Origin: Acholoe squamosa
Lineage: Eukaryota; Annelida; Polychaeta; Phyllodocida; Polynoidae
Assembly (NCBI GenBank): GCA_949317995.1
Contig: OX439035.1
Coordinates: 83,825,959 to 83,889,958 of the forward strand
Reading direction: 5' to 3'
DNA: 64,000 bases
The notes beneath the pieces are model-generated. The model was not told the DNA's origin. It saw nothing but the letters and a program-made list of their open reading frames with translations, and made no database searches. The stretch's first letter is position 1. Each line of letters begins with the position of its first letter. The position numbers and the translations under genes were made by a program. Below are positions 1 through 11,925 of this stretch, piece after piece.

Positions 1-570
1 TCTTAAAGGACATACTTTGTGTACTGTATCAATATTCACTTGAGATTTCCACTCGTTCTTCTTATCAACAACAACAAAGTTTCACTCTGGGACAGAGGCA
101 ATAAGAGCACATACATGGACAGGGGTCACTGGGTAAGCTACAAGCATTGTAAAACTGCAAAGCACATGGTCACACAGGCATAAGATTTGGGGGGGGGGGG
201 CTGTTGGGGGCTTGGGAAGACCATGGGAACAACACAAGTACCTCTTCATCATAAATACTGACAGTTTCCTATGTGGCCAGCATGAGTGGAACAAAGGTAA
301 CAGGACGAAAAAGTGTAATAACATCATGTAATTACTCAGTTTACTTAATCCGTGCTCCATAGGTATGAGGCACAATTAAACATATTTGTAAATTACACGA
401 CTATGATTCTATTAGTGGTAAGGTATATTTCTTTGAAAAGTTGTATACCCGATTGTTTATGTACTGAAAACTATCTATTGCGCACTATAAAAAAAAACAC
501 TTTTTATTTTATGTGTGATAGATAACCTATCTTCTTAGACCATTATATTACTTGAATTATTCTGTCCTAC

Positions 571-3500
571 CTCAGTTGCTTCTTCTGTATCTGGTCGGAT
601 GTCCTCCCGGTGTGTCACAGGTAGCCATTCAACAACCTGGTCATCAAATATCAATATAGGGGCTGAGTGAGGTCAATACAAGATAATTTCAACTATGCTG
701 GATAGAAACTCAGATGTCATTCTGAATGTGTTAATCAACTTTGCCAACAAACTCCAAATGAGATTTACACTGAAATATGAACTACCGTAATCTCCGGCGT
801 ATAATGTGGGGCTTATACGTGAGGTTTTAGTTCTCCTTGGATTCACAAGACCTCTCTTTTGATATGTTACACTCCCCCTAAGTCATAATATTACATACAT
901 ATGTAATGGGATTCAGGAGAGCCTGGATATCATTAACTACACATAGCTTTTTAAATTTTTAAAATCCATTTAGTAGAACAAAAGTTATGATTTTTTGATT
1001 TTTTTCACCATTTTCTAAAACTCTAGGTGCGTCTTATGCGCGGGATGCGCCTTATACGCAGAAGATCATGGTAGTTTGATTATATAGGACAGCACTATTT
1101 GCGAAAAGTCTATCCTCCTAAGAACATATTAGCTGAAAAGTGGTTGACTGTTTTACCTTAAGGAACTGGTTGAACCTCTTGATGGAGTGCAGGTGACAGA
1201 CCAGGAAGCGCAGGTAGATGAGTAAGTCATCTAGTTGAACCGCCTGTGCCGCCGTCTTAGCTTTGGCTAGGTATGCCTCACGAGCCACGCTCAGACGCTG
1301 TGCACGGGCGATACAGTCATTGTACTCACTCATAATGTGCCTGAAAAATAATCAGAGAAAGTTGTGATATGATGGAAAATACCACATAAAGTTTTCTTGC
1401 TAATTGTGTGATTGTTCTCATCTTTTATATATCATATTCTCAATGAGAACAAATTTGTACTCACGCTAGTCGCCAACTGTAATGTGGATACAAAGCCTCG
1501 ATCGTGCTTGTGTGTTCACAGAAGCGTTTCCATCGCAGCATATGCATATGTTTACATTGTACCAACTGTTGGATCCGGTCACTAAAGTACTGGAATAAGA
1601 AAATCATGGGTTTATTATATGTTATTGCATTTTTGCCTAATAACAAGATTGAACATGTGTATCACATATACCAATTATTTCTTTGATACATTTATCTGAA
1701 ATACCGTGCCTTGACACCTACTTACCTGGTGAAGAAGTAATGGCAGGCTTTCTGTCGTATACTCATTGATGGTGGCATTATTTAATTCCTCCTGCATCAC
1801 GTCGGCTTGAGCAATAAGCCCCTGCGCCTCACATACCTGACAGATAGAGAAAAACGATGTACCACACACAGATCTGTATGCCATGTACACTGTTTTAAAC
1901 ATATACAGTGTATATAACAGACGATGTCATTCATGATTCATTTATCCATTGGGGAATGTGATGCAAACCACTAAATATATTAGAAACACTGAACAAATTG
2001 TGAAGTCTCTATTTCTTTATCAGATTCAAACATGAGGCCTTTTACAGACATAATCACCTGAGTTTTAGGGGATGTATGATCTCTTTCCATTATCTACGAT
2101 ATGTTCATAAACATGCTATCGTTTTGACTTTATCCTAAGTACATCTACAAAGTAAATTCCTTTGAAAAGAATCCACACAATTGAGGACATATGAAACCAA
2201 TGCTTACCTCAAGCACTCGCTTGATGCACAACTCTCGTTCCCTTTGAAAATGGGTTGCATCTTTTGGTATGGAGACGGAGCTAGAAATAAGGAAAACAAA
2301 TTATGTGCCCACATAATTATTATGCCACGAGGGACTGCATGGTCCTATTGTCTGATAAAACTTAATATGCATGTTTCAGATACATTTACCACGGACAAAT
2401 GGTGTAAAAGAATATTGAGTACACGGTTAACCCCCGAACATAAGCCGAATTTATTTTGGAATTTTAGACTAAAATTGGATTCTAGCATTTCTACAGTCTA
2501 CCCCAACATATGACAGGCGTTTTATGATAATAGATCTGATCATAAAGAAAGCTGTACAGATTAGGCCATAATATGGGGTAATCCTTTATGATGCATTTGG
2601 TTCGTTTACAAACCACAGCTTATATGTGGGAGTTTACGGTATATGATACTTGTATTTACATATGAGTAGATTTCAATATCATAGCTGTAAAGAAATACAT
2701 AAGCAAATGTCCATGACCAGGGAATAAATTTGCATCGTATTCACCGAGGTGAGGCTGTCCGTATTCAACGATGCCTTATAGGCAGAGTTGAATGCGGACA
2801 GGCCTCACTGAGGTGAATACGATGCAAATTTATTCCCTGGAATGGACATTTGCATTTATGTCATGGCCTAGGGGGTTATTTTGCCTTTAAATAAAGAAAA
2901 ACAGCTCAGATCTGTTCAAAATCCAAGATGGCGGACACCCATTGAATACAGACACATTGTATTCAATGCCCCCCATTGAATACGGCGGTTCTAGTACTAA
3001 TCTATAGTGACGGTCGTATCAGCCATGACATAAATGTATGTGTACCTACCTAACAGAGCGCTGGATTCCATGGATAACCTCATTGTCTTCAATCTCATTA
3101 GTAAGTTCCTTGAGTTCAGCTTTGAGGTCATCTTCCAAGGTTCGCACCTTGTCCGTCACCCACACACGCCCTGCGAGCTCATCCATGCTCGGGCCTAGAG
3201 AGAAATAGAAAACGAAGTACTGTAAAACCATGTTATAAGCCACACCTGCCAAAAAGCCACAACCTGGTTTGCTGGCTTTGAATTTGCATCTGAAAAGATG
3301 GCCATTCTGATTCCTTACGAAAGTCTATATATCTTAGTAAAATAAGGTTGTAACTGCATCTCGGTCAACAAGGTAAAAGGTACCTCAGTGAAGTCCTTTG
3401 TTCACCCAGATGCAGTTACAACCACATCACACGAAGGCGGCAATTTATTTTAAAAATCCCATGTATGAATAGCCTCCAGATTTGCTAGAGACCTTATAAA

Positions 3501-4320
3501 TTGCAGTAACCCTCTGAACTGGTCTCGAAGTTTTGGCTTATACATAGGGTTTTATGGTACTTTAAAGAAAACTGCAAACCCTTAAGTTTCACATAATAAT
3601 GACTACATTCCAGAGGCGTAGGAAAAGGGGGTGGGCAGGGGGGCCTCCCCCCCCCCCATAATGAGGAGGTTCCCTATATAAACCTATATAAAAATAAAGC
3701 AGCCCCCCAACCGAGACCCCTGGGCCCCCCAATAAAAATTTGCTTTCTACCCCCCTGCATTCATGCAGCATGCTGATCCAACAGAAGTAATATGTTACCT
3801 TGGGCCGGCACGAATTGTTACTTCTCAATATTACACGGGTGCATCATATTAATATATGAACAGGAGTCTTCAAGCATTAAGCCATCACTAAAGGTTTGAT
3901 TTATGGGTTATAACCAGTAAGGAAAATAAGCATATGGGAAGTCTCATGTGCTTCAGTAGTATTAAAGCTGCCTTGTTGTACTTCCTCTTCCAGTTAATGT
4001 TCGGTGAGACTAGCAAAGTGGATCACAATGTTAAACATCTATAGCGTGCCCCTTAGTACAGTGTACACATTATAATCTAGTCAGAGTACATGTACATAGG
4101 TGGGCTTAGCACACAGGTATTCAAAACATAACTATGGAGTCAAGCTGATTTGTGACCTACTTGAACATACACTCATATCATGGCTTAACAAGGGTTCAGC
4201 AAGAGGAAGTAACAACCTGAGACGTGATTTCTAACCAATATGAGACTTAAGTGTATGTATACATACATGTCCTACCTCTTGTAAACTAAACCTTCCTTCA
4301 TCTTGAAGTAGTTCACTCAT
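571..4320 (-). CDS. CCDC162/C6orf183-like coiled-coil protein (DUF4549), 5' part
   Basis: Minus-strand exons that I read with GT-AG borders: 4276-4320 (start codon, MSELLQDEGRFSLQE), 3050-3194, 2208-2280, 1726-1836, 1465-1589, 1157-1340 and 571-636. From 3194 leftward every junction keeps phase. The joined product is helical and charged, with W-K-R-F-C-E-H and R-A-Q-R-L-S-V-A-R-E-A as the best-conserved-looking stretches, followed by L-H-S-I-K-R-F-N-Q-F-L. I recognise these as typical of the DUF4549 N-terminal region of CCDC162/C6orf183-type proteins. This is from memory, not a search. The first exon ends in phase 0 but the 3050-3194 exon needs phase 1, so a short exon between 3195 and 4275 is probably missed. 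No stop is seen and the gene continues past the left edge. The family is linked to ciliated cells; the exact function is unknown. Confidence 0.62.
783..1073. mobile_element. MITE, CGTATAAGGCGC family, copy 1
   Basis: The left end TACCGTAATCTCCGGCGTAT is matched in inverted orientation by the right end (cgccttatacgc ... catggta). The terminal TA on both sides fits a TA target duplication. It lies in an intron of the CCDC162-like gene. It has no coding capacity. Confidence 0.6.
2423..2642. mobile_element. Degenerate MITE, CGTATAAGGCGC family
   Basis: The right end reads gcttatatgtgggagtttacggta, an eroded form of the family terminus. The left end (cggttaacccccgaacataagcc) is weaker. The internal sequence is AT-rich and non-coding. 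Assignment rests mainly on the right end. Confidence 0.35.
2695..2863. repeat. Fold-back element with ~74-bp arms
   Basis: The arm at 2695-2768 and the arm at 2788-2863 are near-perfect inverted copies (for example GGGAATAAATTTGCATCG and its complement) around a ~19-bp loop. A further short copy of ccatgacataaatg at 3023-3037 suggests the mobile unit may extend to about 3.04 kb. It is intronic. Confidence 0.75.
3346..3423. repeat. Short inverted repeat (hairpin)
   Basis: GGTTGTAACTGCATCT is followed about 45 bp later by its complement, with partly matching inner sequence (arms ~28 bp). It is probably a small fold-back element inside an intron. Confidence 0.6.
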
Positions 4321-4912
4321 GTTCACAATGCAGAGCTAGGAAAATGCCATCTCTGATTTTCACGCGGAAAATCCTCTGAATTCTAGTAAATAAACCAAAC
4401 ATATGAGGCTTAAAAATAAGTTGTGTATAGGTATCCCGACCGACCCTATTTTTTACCCGACCCTCTTCTTTTTCTATAGAAATCAACAAGAATCCCTGAA
4501 ATCAAAATTGTCAAAGAGGAGGTACATTTGGCATCAAACTAAAGCATTCAGTGCTGGAAAAGCAACGAGCCTCATGCAACTAGAGATTCAACACTTGGAA
4601 ATGTCTGCAATCGATAAAACAGGTTTTTCTTCTCGTGCTAATGGACAATCATTTTCAACAAAAAAAATATTGTTTAAAATTAAAAAAAAAATTCTATGCC
4701 CAAGTTGCGGCCTTTTTTGGAACAGGCCTGAGGTGTACTTTATATATGATGTTTTAAAAGGTAGGATGTACCTTTAACTCTCTATACTGAAGTACTATAA
4801 CACCAAGAGGCAGCTACCCCTTTCTATACACAATTTAGTTTTTCAAATTTTCTGTGTATTTATTCCCTGTGTAAAAATGGGATATATTGTGGAAAATGTT
4901 TTCATTTGATCA

Positions 4913-5157
4913 TACCGTAGTACCTCCTGTATAAGCCATGTCTTTCTTATATGCGAATCTGATGCCTCTTGTGCCTTACAGAATCAGCCAAAAGTCAGGG
5001 TGCGTCTTGCAGGCACAGTACTGTTACTTTCAACTGGTTACTATAGAACAGTACTAAAACCCTGAAAACTCAAGCCATAGCTGCGCCTTATGGCATTTCT
5101 TTTGACTGAGGTTGCACTTTATACACAGGATATGCCTTAATATAAGCGAGGTTCTAG
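4913..5157. mobile_element. Degenerate MITE, CGTATAAGGCGC family
   Basis: The left end TACCGTAGTACCTCCTGTAT, internal gtgcgtcttgcaggc and right-hand ggatatgccttaatataagcg follow the family layout with many substitutions. It is an old copy. Confidence 0.4.
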
Positions 5158-5159
5158 CT

Positions 5160-6390
5160 TCCCTTATTTTTCGCTCTGTGATAATGATAGCTTGGTGAGG
5201 AACAGAAAACCCAGCAGGGTAATCTTTGCACTATGAATAATGCCATGGAGCTATACCCCGGGAGCTACATGTTTTAGACGAGAGAGCTTCTATGCCTATA
5301 TGCTAATACAGAACAGAAAGTAAACTATGCGTTCATGAGTATGTATGAATAAAGGAGAGGGCATGACCCACTCACCATTATAAGGAGGGGAGGTGTGTGA
5401 TTTGAATTTTTCACCTAAGTGTAGATTGATTCGGTCTTAGGTCAGTTATTTGAGTCGCCCACGAGACTAGGCTTCTATACACGCCATAGTCCACATGAAT
5501 ATGCAATAGTGTAGCTATGTATGTATGGTTATGTTCTGTAAGTAATGGGACTCCAGTTACTTTTGTCTACTACTGAGACCACTGGCAGGGCACCACTAAG
5601 TTGTGGTCTCTCAAAAACCTTTGATAGCTCCACTGCAGCTGAAACAACTACATAAATGCAAACTCTTTAGATTTACACTTAGTCTTAGCTTTCCAATTGA
5701 CCAGTACAACGATCAGAAATCACGGTCTATCGTCCTATAGCATGGCCACCAACCCGGTCTTAACATATGTATTTCCGAGTGTCAGTATAGTTTTAACTGT
5801 ATCCGGGGTATATGTAGACATTGTGTAATTGGTCAGTGCCTCCAGTGTGGACTAGATTACATCATTATTTATACACTGCTCCAGGTGGGCGACCGACCGT
5901 GCCTAACAATTACACTGTTTGCTACCATGTACTGGTGTTTTAAGACGATTTATAAGCTGGCTTTATCATGGACTGATTGAGGATTGGCCAAACTACAGGG
6001 GCAGCATGGGAATAAGTTAACATTATTTTTAATCTCTAATCTATATCAAGTGAAAGTCAAAATCATAAGCGCCGGTATTTAAAATGTATCACTGGAAAAC
6101 CTTGCTTGTAAACCATAGCTGATGTATATATGACTCAAAAGGCTTTTAGCTCAGGTTCTTCCTAAACTCATAGGTGCGAATTATATGTTAGGCATTTAAC
6201 TATATGAAACAGCACTGAATCAAGAAATACCACTTCCTGATCCACAAAAATTAGATCCAGACCCGACCATTAACGACTTCACTGCACTTCACTCATAACA
6301 CGACTGTGCTTCCCTGGGATACCTCCGCTCTTCCCTGGTGCCAATTTGTAGGTGTTAGTTACTGAGGGAAGGATATCTTATGGAGACATT
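5160..6390. other. Intergenic, no gene recognised
   Basis: AT-rich sequence with stops in all frames. I see no exon with credible splice sites, no RNA gene and no clear TIR element here. Confidence 0.5.
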
Positions 6391-6394
6391 ATGG

Positions 6395-6688
6395 TTAAGA
6401 AGTGGTCATTTTTTTTCAACAGGGGGTGGTGGGTATGAGGGGGGGCGTAAAAATTTTGACCTCTCTTGAGGGGGGGGGCTAAAAAAGTTACCGTACCCTC
6501 TTTTGAGCAAAAAAAAAAGCCAGCGCGCTACTATAGATCAAAGAGGGGCGCGAAAATTCTCCACGCCTCTGCCGCAGGGGGGGGACAAAAATTTTTTGAC
6601 TGCCATCAAGGGGGGGTGTAAAATATTTTCGTGCATACGCGCTAAAACCCACCACCCCCCTGTTGATAAATAATGACCACTCCCTTAA
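6395..6688. mobile_element. MITE, GGGAGTGGTCATT family, copy A
   Basis: The ends gaagtggtcatttt...caacagggggtggtggg and cccaccacccccctgttgataaataatgaccactccc are inverted repeats. The element is bounded on both sides by TTAA. The internal core AAAAGCCAGCGCGCTACTAT is shared with the other copies. It is non-coding and G/C-tract rich. Confidence 0.7.
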
Positions 6689-7411
6689 GTCTAACAACAG
6701 CCGAGCTCAGCAGAGTAAGTGAGACTCAGAGGAGTGCTGTACCCAGATGGAAAACTCTCAGGAGTTAACCGACAGCATCAACATGTACCACCGTATGTTA
6801 CCTACCAGCCAAAGACATCCTCTCAAACCATGCCTAAAACCGACCTAGCATGGTACATTTACCAATGATTTAATTCCTTTCATTTAGTGGAGACATTTTA
6901 GGGTGCATTACATAACACCCATCATGCTGGCTGTTATCAGTGCTTATCTCCCCGGGTACCCGGTACCAGATCAAGCCTCCTACTAAGGACCTGCAACCTC
7001 ATTATAGCGTGGTATCTTGTTTATCTGTAGGCGCGGCCATGACAATTCTAATCTTTGAATATCTCGCAATATTCATGTGGGAACCAAACATCCAAACTAT
7101 GTGACAGGCCAGGAACAGGTGCGATTACTAAAGCAGGTCTGGCGTCGCATGCGAAACATGGTCCATGCGAAATGCACGAAGTCATTCTCCAAACAGACTC
7201 CTTAACCTGTAATCCAATGCCAACAGGTACAGTTATCTGCTTGGAGAGTGATAAGTCTTTCATAGCCTCGAAGCAAATTATTTTTATAACTGAAGGAAAA
7301 GAACCATGATAACATCCTCCAAGATCTAATAGAATTTGATTAATACCTAACCCTAATGATACTGTCCCTACGACCTAGAACTAGGATTTGGGCAAAGTGG
7401 GATTTTAGAAA

Positions 7412-7666
7412 TACCGTAATACCTCGCATATAAGGTGCACCTCACATATATAAGACTCACCCAGACTTTGCAGATGTGAGTTCAAAATTCAAAGACCTAT
7501 GGCCATCGTAGAGCCTCCCCCATCCCATTTTACCACTATACAGGGTCAAGGGAGTATTGGGGAAATTTTAGAGAAAAATATCTCCTAAATAATTCTGCTT
7601 CTATAAGGCGCACCAGGTGTGCATTCTCACGTATAAGGCGCGCCTTATACCCAAGGTATTACGGTA
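7412..7666. mobile_element. MITE, CGTATAAGGCGC family
   Basis: It starts TACCGTAATACCTCGCATAT and ends cgtataaggcgcgccttatac...tattacggta. TIRs and subterminal TATAAGG repeats are clear. It is about 255 bp and non-coding. Confidence 0.65.
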
Positions 7667-8623
7667 ATTGAACTTCAGTGACCAGATTTCGCGTGGACCA
7701 GATTTTGCATACAACACCGGAAGTCTTTGATGGCAGCATGCAACTTCAACAGTCAGTGGCGCAAAAGTCTAGTTTGATTTGTAAGGCCTGGCAACACTTG
7801 TCTTCAAATCCGGGACAAATTGTTGTAGGATTGTCAATGTTGTGGGATCTCAACACAAAATGTTTTGCTGCAAAACATTTTTGTCTTGAAAAGAATTTTG
7901 TTTTGGCCCCGGTCATCCTACAACTTGATTAGCTCATGTGCTCATATCAACTTGATATGCGTACATGACTCAATGTATTGGAATTGGTTGACAACCAATA
8001 CTGAGTAGATCTACATTGAGTCAACCCATCAACTTGTTTTAATAGATCTAATCTTTGTAATATAAAAGTTAAATCATTGTTGAATTCAAATGGAATGTGT
8101 CTGAATTTGTGTGACACCCTATTTTTTAGTAGGCCTATTGTCACTTATCAAATGAGTGGCTCATGACCTGACAGAACTGTAGCAGTGCCACGCCCCCTTG
8201 AGTTCAAGCATGTGGTGCACTGCTGCTGACTGCACACTGTGACTAGGGTGCAACATGACACTGACAGGGGGTATCATGATCTGAGGTTTGGCAACATATC
8301 TTAAAGTTTAACCATGCAAAGGGTTGGAAATTACCGCCTTTTGGCGAAAGATGTGTGTTATCACGGTTTTGCCCAAGGCAAAGTTTGAAAGACAGCTGAC
8401 CCGAGCAGAAGAGATTCAAAAATTGGCGCGGCGAACACCATGCCGTAGCCAAGTTTCAGCTGGAGGTATCAAATGTAAACATGCCGAGCAAAGGGCCTGA
8501 AAACAGTGTTCAATCAAGAAATCAGAAAGACAACTATATGCAGACATTGTACTGATACAGTCTAATGCTGATTCTGATGTGATTTATCAGACTTACCGTA
8601 TAAACTTACGAATAAAAGCCAGT

Positions 8624-8932
8624 ATGAAGCGGCTAAACCTACAGATTATCACTCGGCGTTGTGTACACTACTCCTCAGCAACTGTGCAAACGAGGCTACT
8701 GGGTCAGCAGGTGCTTCCGCCGGATAACAAGGCGCCCGATTTCCCGCCCATAGTTTGGAGACGCGCTGCAACTGAGTACGACTACGAGCGTTCACAAGTT
8801 GTGGTGTCCGGAATTACCGCGGCACTTCCAACAACGAAAGATCATTTAAAAGTCCATGCCATTTTTTTTCTGATCTTTGATACATTGAGATTTTTAATAG
8901 ATGGGGCATCCATAAATTACACTGTAGTGTAG
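8624..8932 (+). CDS. Hypothetical ORF with possible mitochondrial presequence
   Basis: Open from the ATG at 8624 (MKRLNLQIITRRCVHYSSA...). The N-terminus is basic and amphipathic-looking, like a mitochondrial presequence. It is followed by a more hydrophilic part, and base composition is richer in GC than the flanks up to about 8840. The last ~30 codons look like non-coding read-through. No good donor site follows, and a TIR element begins at 8932, so this may be a first exon cut by an insertion. I do not recognise the protein. It could also be chance. Confidence 0.25.
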   Translation: MKRLNLQIITRRCVHYSSATVQTRLLGQQVLPPDNKAPDFPPIVWRRAATEYDYERSQVVVSGITAALPTTKDHLKVHAIFFLIFDTLRFLIDGASINYTVV

Positions 8933-9029
8933 GGGAAACCGCGGGAAGACAGGACACAGGGAAAGAAGGGACATTTCATATAAATCTCAATATTTTACTT
9001 GCGAGATAAAAATGACCTAAACAGCCTAC

Positions 9030-10298
9030 AGGGTACGGTGGGGTAAGACCCCGTAAGATGCCCTTAATTTACAACTGTGTCATTTCTAAGGAATTTATTG
9101 CTACTTTGAGAATATTTTTTACATTAATCAAAGGATGGAATAATATGTTCTTCATGTGCAAATGCTTGTCAGCCCTGCCTCATAGGATGTTACAAAAATC
9201 CATGTGTGAAAAAGTGAGCCTTTTACCCCATCGTCTAGAGGCTGTTGTAAAAGGCCCACCGACTATGGGGTAAAAGGCCCACATGCACATAAAAGTGCAT
9301 CAAAATTGGAATAAATGCTCCATTTAGATTCTTGTCATAAAAAAGATACTAAAGATAATCTTCATAAGCTACAACTAAGATTTGGACATTGTAAATCACC
9401 TAAAGTAACACTTTAGATATTTCATATTGAAGTTCAAGGAATTACAGGGTAGGATAAGGTAAAATACCCTAATAATATGTAAATGAGCTAGTTCTAAGAA
9501 AATAATTCCAAATTAATGCATATTTTTCACACTAATCAAGAGAAGGAAATAAGGTATAACTGTGGAATAGGTTGTCAGCCTAGCCTCATGGAATATTCTG
9601 TTAGAATGTTTGACAAAAAGTGGGGCATTTTACCCTGCATGTTGAAAGGCCAGGGTAAAAGGCCCACACCGATGGGCCTAAAAGTGAGTGAGTGAGTGAG
9701 TAATAGATGTTTAACGCCATTTCGACAGCTAAGGTCATATTCATGGCGAGAACGACATTACACAATTTCACAGAGGAATGTGTCAGTGCCCACGCATATG
9801 TGCACCACACACATCCTGAGGGGATAGGAAAGAGGAGATATAGACCCTTTTAAGTGGGCTAGGGAAGCCCGCAATGGGCCTAAAAGCCCATGGATCTAAT
9901 GCTGAGATAATCTTCACCTAAAAAGCCCATGTAGCTGTTGGATTAAAAGGGAAGGTGAATAAAATGTATCTTTATGACCTACTCTTGACTTCTTTACCTT
10001 CTAGCACCTCAGGTAATAATTTTATCCCCTTTAACTTGCAATCCAACAAAGCATGCACATTTCAGGACCCTTTTCTTTCTAATTATCTGAAATTGAACAC
10101 AATGATCTTAACAGTTATGAAATATTGAATGTCTAATAAGTCAGCTATTTCTCATCCAATCATAATGAAAACATATAAAAGATGTCTCCTTGAGGGTCTT
10201 TACTTCCAAGTGTTAAATGGCTGTATACAACTAGTACCCTAGACATGAGAGCTAAAGGGCCTTTTACCCCAAAGGGCATCTTACCCCTTCCTACCCTA
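9030..10298 (+). mobile_element. GGGTAGGACGGGGTAAG-family TIR element, copy 1
   Basis: It begins AGGGTACGGTGGGGTAAGA and ends with the complement (tcttaccccttcctaccct). Several internal gggtaaaaggccc motifs occur. It is related along its whole length, in the opposite orientation, to 41302-42371. It is non-coding, and 9684-9860 is a later insertion. Confidence 0.7.
9684..9860 (+). repeat. (GTGA)n plus Meta-SINE-like fragment
   Basis: Five GTGA/GAGT repeats run into tttaacgccatttcgacagc and a tcatggcg motif. This is the arrangement seen in the widespread invertebrate short repeat in which (GAGT)n adjoins TTTAACGCC. It is absent from the sister element at 41302-42371, so it inserted after the two diverged. 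Confidence 0.5.
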
Positions 10299-11070
10299 TA
10301 CCTAAAATGTATTGTGCTGGGAACCCATTTATGACATTAAGTTTTGAGATACTATCATAGATAAAAACCCCTCATTTAAAAAATAACCATAATTATTTTC
10401 TTGTTTCAGTTGAAAAGAATAATGTACAGTAATCAAAAGTTTACTAAAATAAATCATTTGGGTATCCTCTGAGACATGCTTAATAAGTTTATCTCTGTCA
10501 TTGTGAAGTGTCCTGTACACACATATTACCCCACACTAGTTTGTTGGTGGGGTAATACAGGACAATGCATTACCTATGGGAAATTGTATGGGGAGGTCCT
10601 TTATACTTTATTTAAGAGCCAATTTGAGCAATTATCCTAATTCAAACCTTCCTGACAATGATAAGCTTGAGTATTCACTACTTTTTTTTAAGACAAAGAT
10701 ACAAACTTTTCATTTGCAGGATTTTGTGAGTTTTAATGCAGTGGGTAATAGCTGTAGCAGCCATTTTGGAAAATGGCCACCACAGCTATAACCATAATGA
10801 ATTTGAATTTTAGAAATTCATGAATTTTACCAGATGCAGGTGAATTTTGATGGATATGATAATAAAATGGCTCAAATGAAAGGTCTTTGTGAGAACTATC
10901 TAAATATATGAGGTTTTAGGCATACCATAGTAACCTAGTTACCATGGCAACCATTTAAACACAAAATTTTTGTCAAATTCTGCTTAGATTGGAATATTTG
11001 TCCAAATGATGATCTGCACATAGTGTCAAATGAAGTAACTAAATACCTGTAGAGGTTGGTGAAAATGTTC

Positions 11071-11142
11071 TGGAGAAACCGGGACACGAACCCGGGGCCC
11101 TCCAACTTCAAAGTGGCTGTTCTACCTCTGAGCTACTTCCCC
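11071..11142 (-). tRNA. tRNA-like sequence (tRNA pseudogene or tRNA-derived SINE head)
   Basis: The minus strand has the layout of a tRNA. The 7-bp acceptor stem (GGGGAAG with 3' TTTCTCC, two G-T pairs) is followed by A box TAGCTCAGAGG and a T arm with CCGGG/CCCGG stem and B box GGTTCGTGTCC. The anticodon stem is poor: only about three pairs form around a TTTGAAG loop, and the D stem has one mismatch. That argues against a working tRNA. A degenerate copy, or the head of a tRNA-derived SINE, is more likely. Confidence 0.5.
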
Positions 11143-11925
11143 TGGCCTGATGTTCTCACCTTTGAACCACACCTGGATCGGTATGATACACACTAGGGGG
11201 CAGTGATTACCCGGAGACCCGCCCCTGGGGGTATGCCACTGGGTACAGGGAATTACTGCCCCATCATACCTCTATAATATATTAGGCTAGTTGAAACCAA
11301 TGCATATTTTGTTAAAACATACCAAAGGAATTTACTTCAAGCAGTTCATATTTTGCTCGGAGAAAATATGACCCCTTTGAATAAAGAATTCCTCCCCCAT
11401 CCTGTCTTACCCCACAGGAGTGTCTTGTGTTATCCCGCATTTACAAGAAGTGTGGGGTAATACAGGACAATTGCAAAGTGCCCGTTATCACCAATCAAGT
11501 GCATATCAGAATTTTGATTCCTATGAATAATTAATGATATAAAAGGGCTTAATGTTTGTGGAAATTATCAGTTTTCCTCTTTAGGCCTCTCATGCCAGAT
11601 CTAAGTGTTAAGTGTCCCATATTCCCCCAGTTTCCCCGACAACAAATTTTCACTTTCCAAAAAAGCGGAGCTGAAACCAAATAGTTAATATGTATTTTGA
11701 CCTGGGGAATTCAAAAATTACATCTGTTTTTTTTTCTGGTAGCTCTCAGTTTTGAGATACCCATACTACCCGAGAACTGCCAATTTTTGTCCTTGGTAGC
11801 CAGATTAATATTAGTGCAAACTATCCAAACACCAGATTTTACATAAAATATTATATATTTATCTGTGATTACCATTTCCAAGCCATATTTAATGAATTGC
11901 TCATCATTTGCATCTTTAATATGCA

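Larger units (their letters stand above)
8932..11637. mobile_element. Composite TIR element holding nested insertions
   Basis: The left end GGGGAAACCGCGGGAA followed by ggacac and the right end gtgtcc...ttcccccagtttcccc are inverted matches 2.7 kb apart. Inside are repeats of ggggtaatacaggac (near 10548 and 11455), a complete second TIR element (9030-10298), a SINE fragment and a tRNA-like sequence. There is no transposase ORF. No target duplication was found at the ends, so the boundaries are tentative. Confidence 0.4.

Noticed and set aside
82-375. Minus-strand ORF of 97 codons near the left edge
   Set aside because: It runs through a G/C homopolymer and shows no family resemblance, and splice sites to join it to the CCDC162-like exons are absent.
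11650-11925. A 5' LTR for the retroelement
   Set aside because: The sequence is AT-rich and shows no match to 18746-18965 and no clear primer-binding site, so a 5' truncation is more likely.
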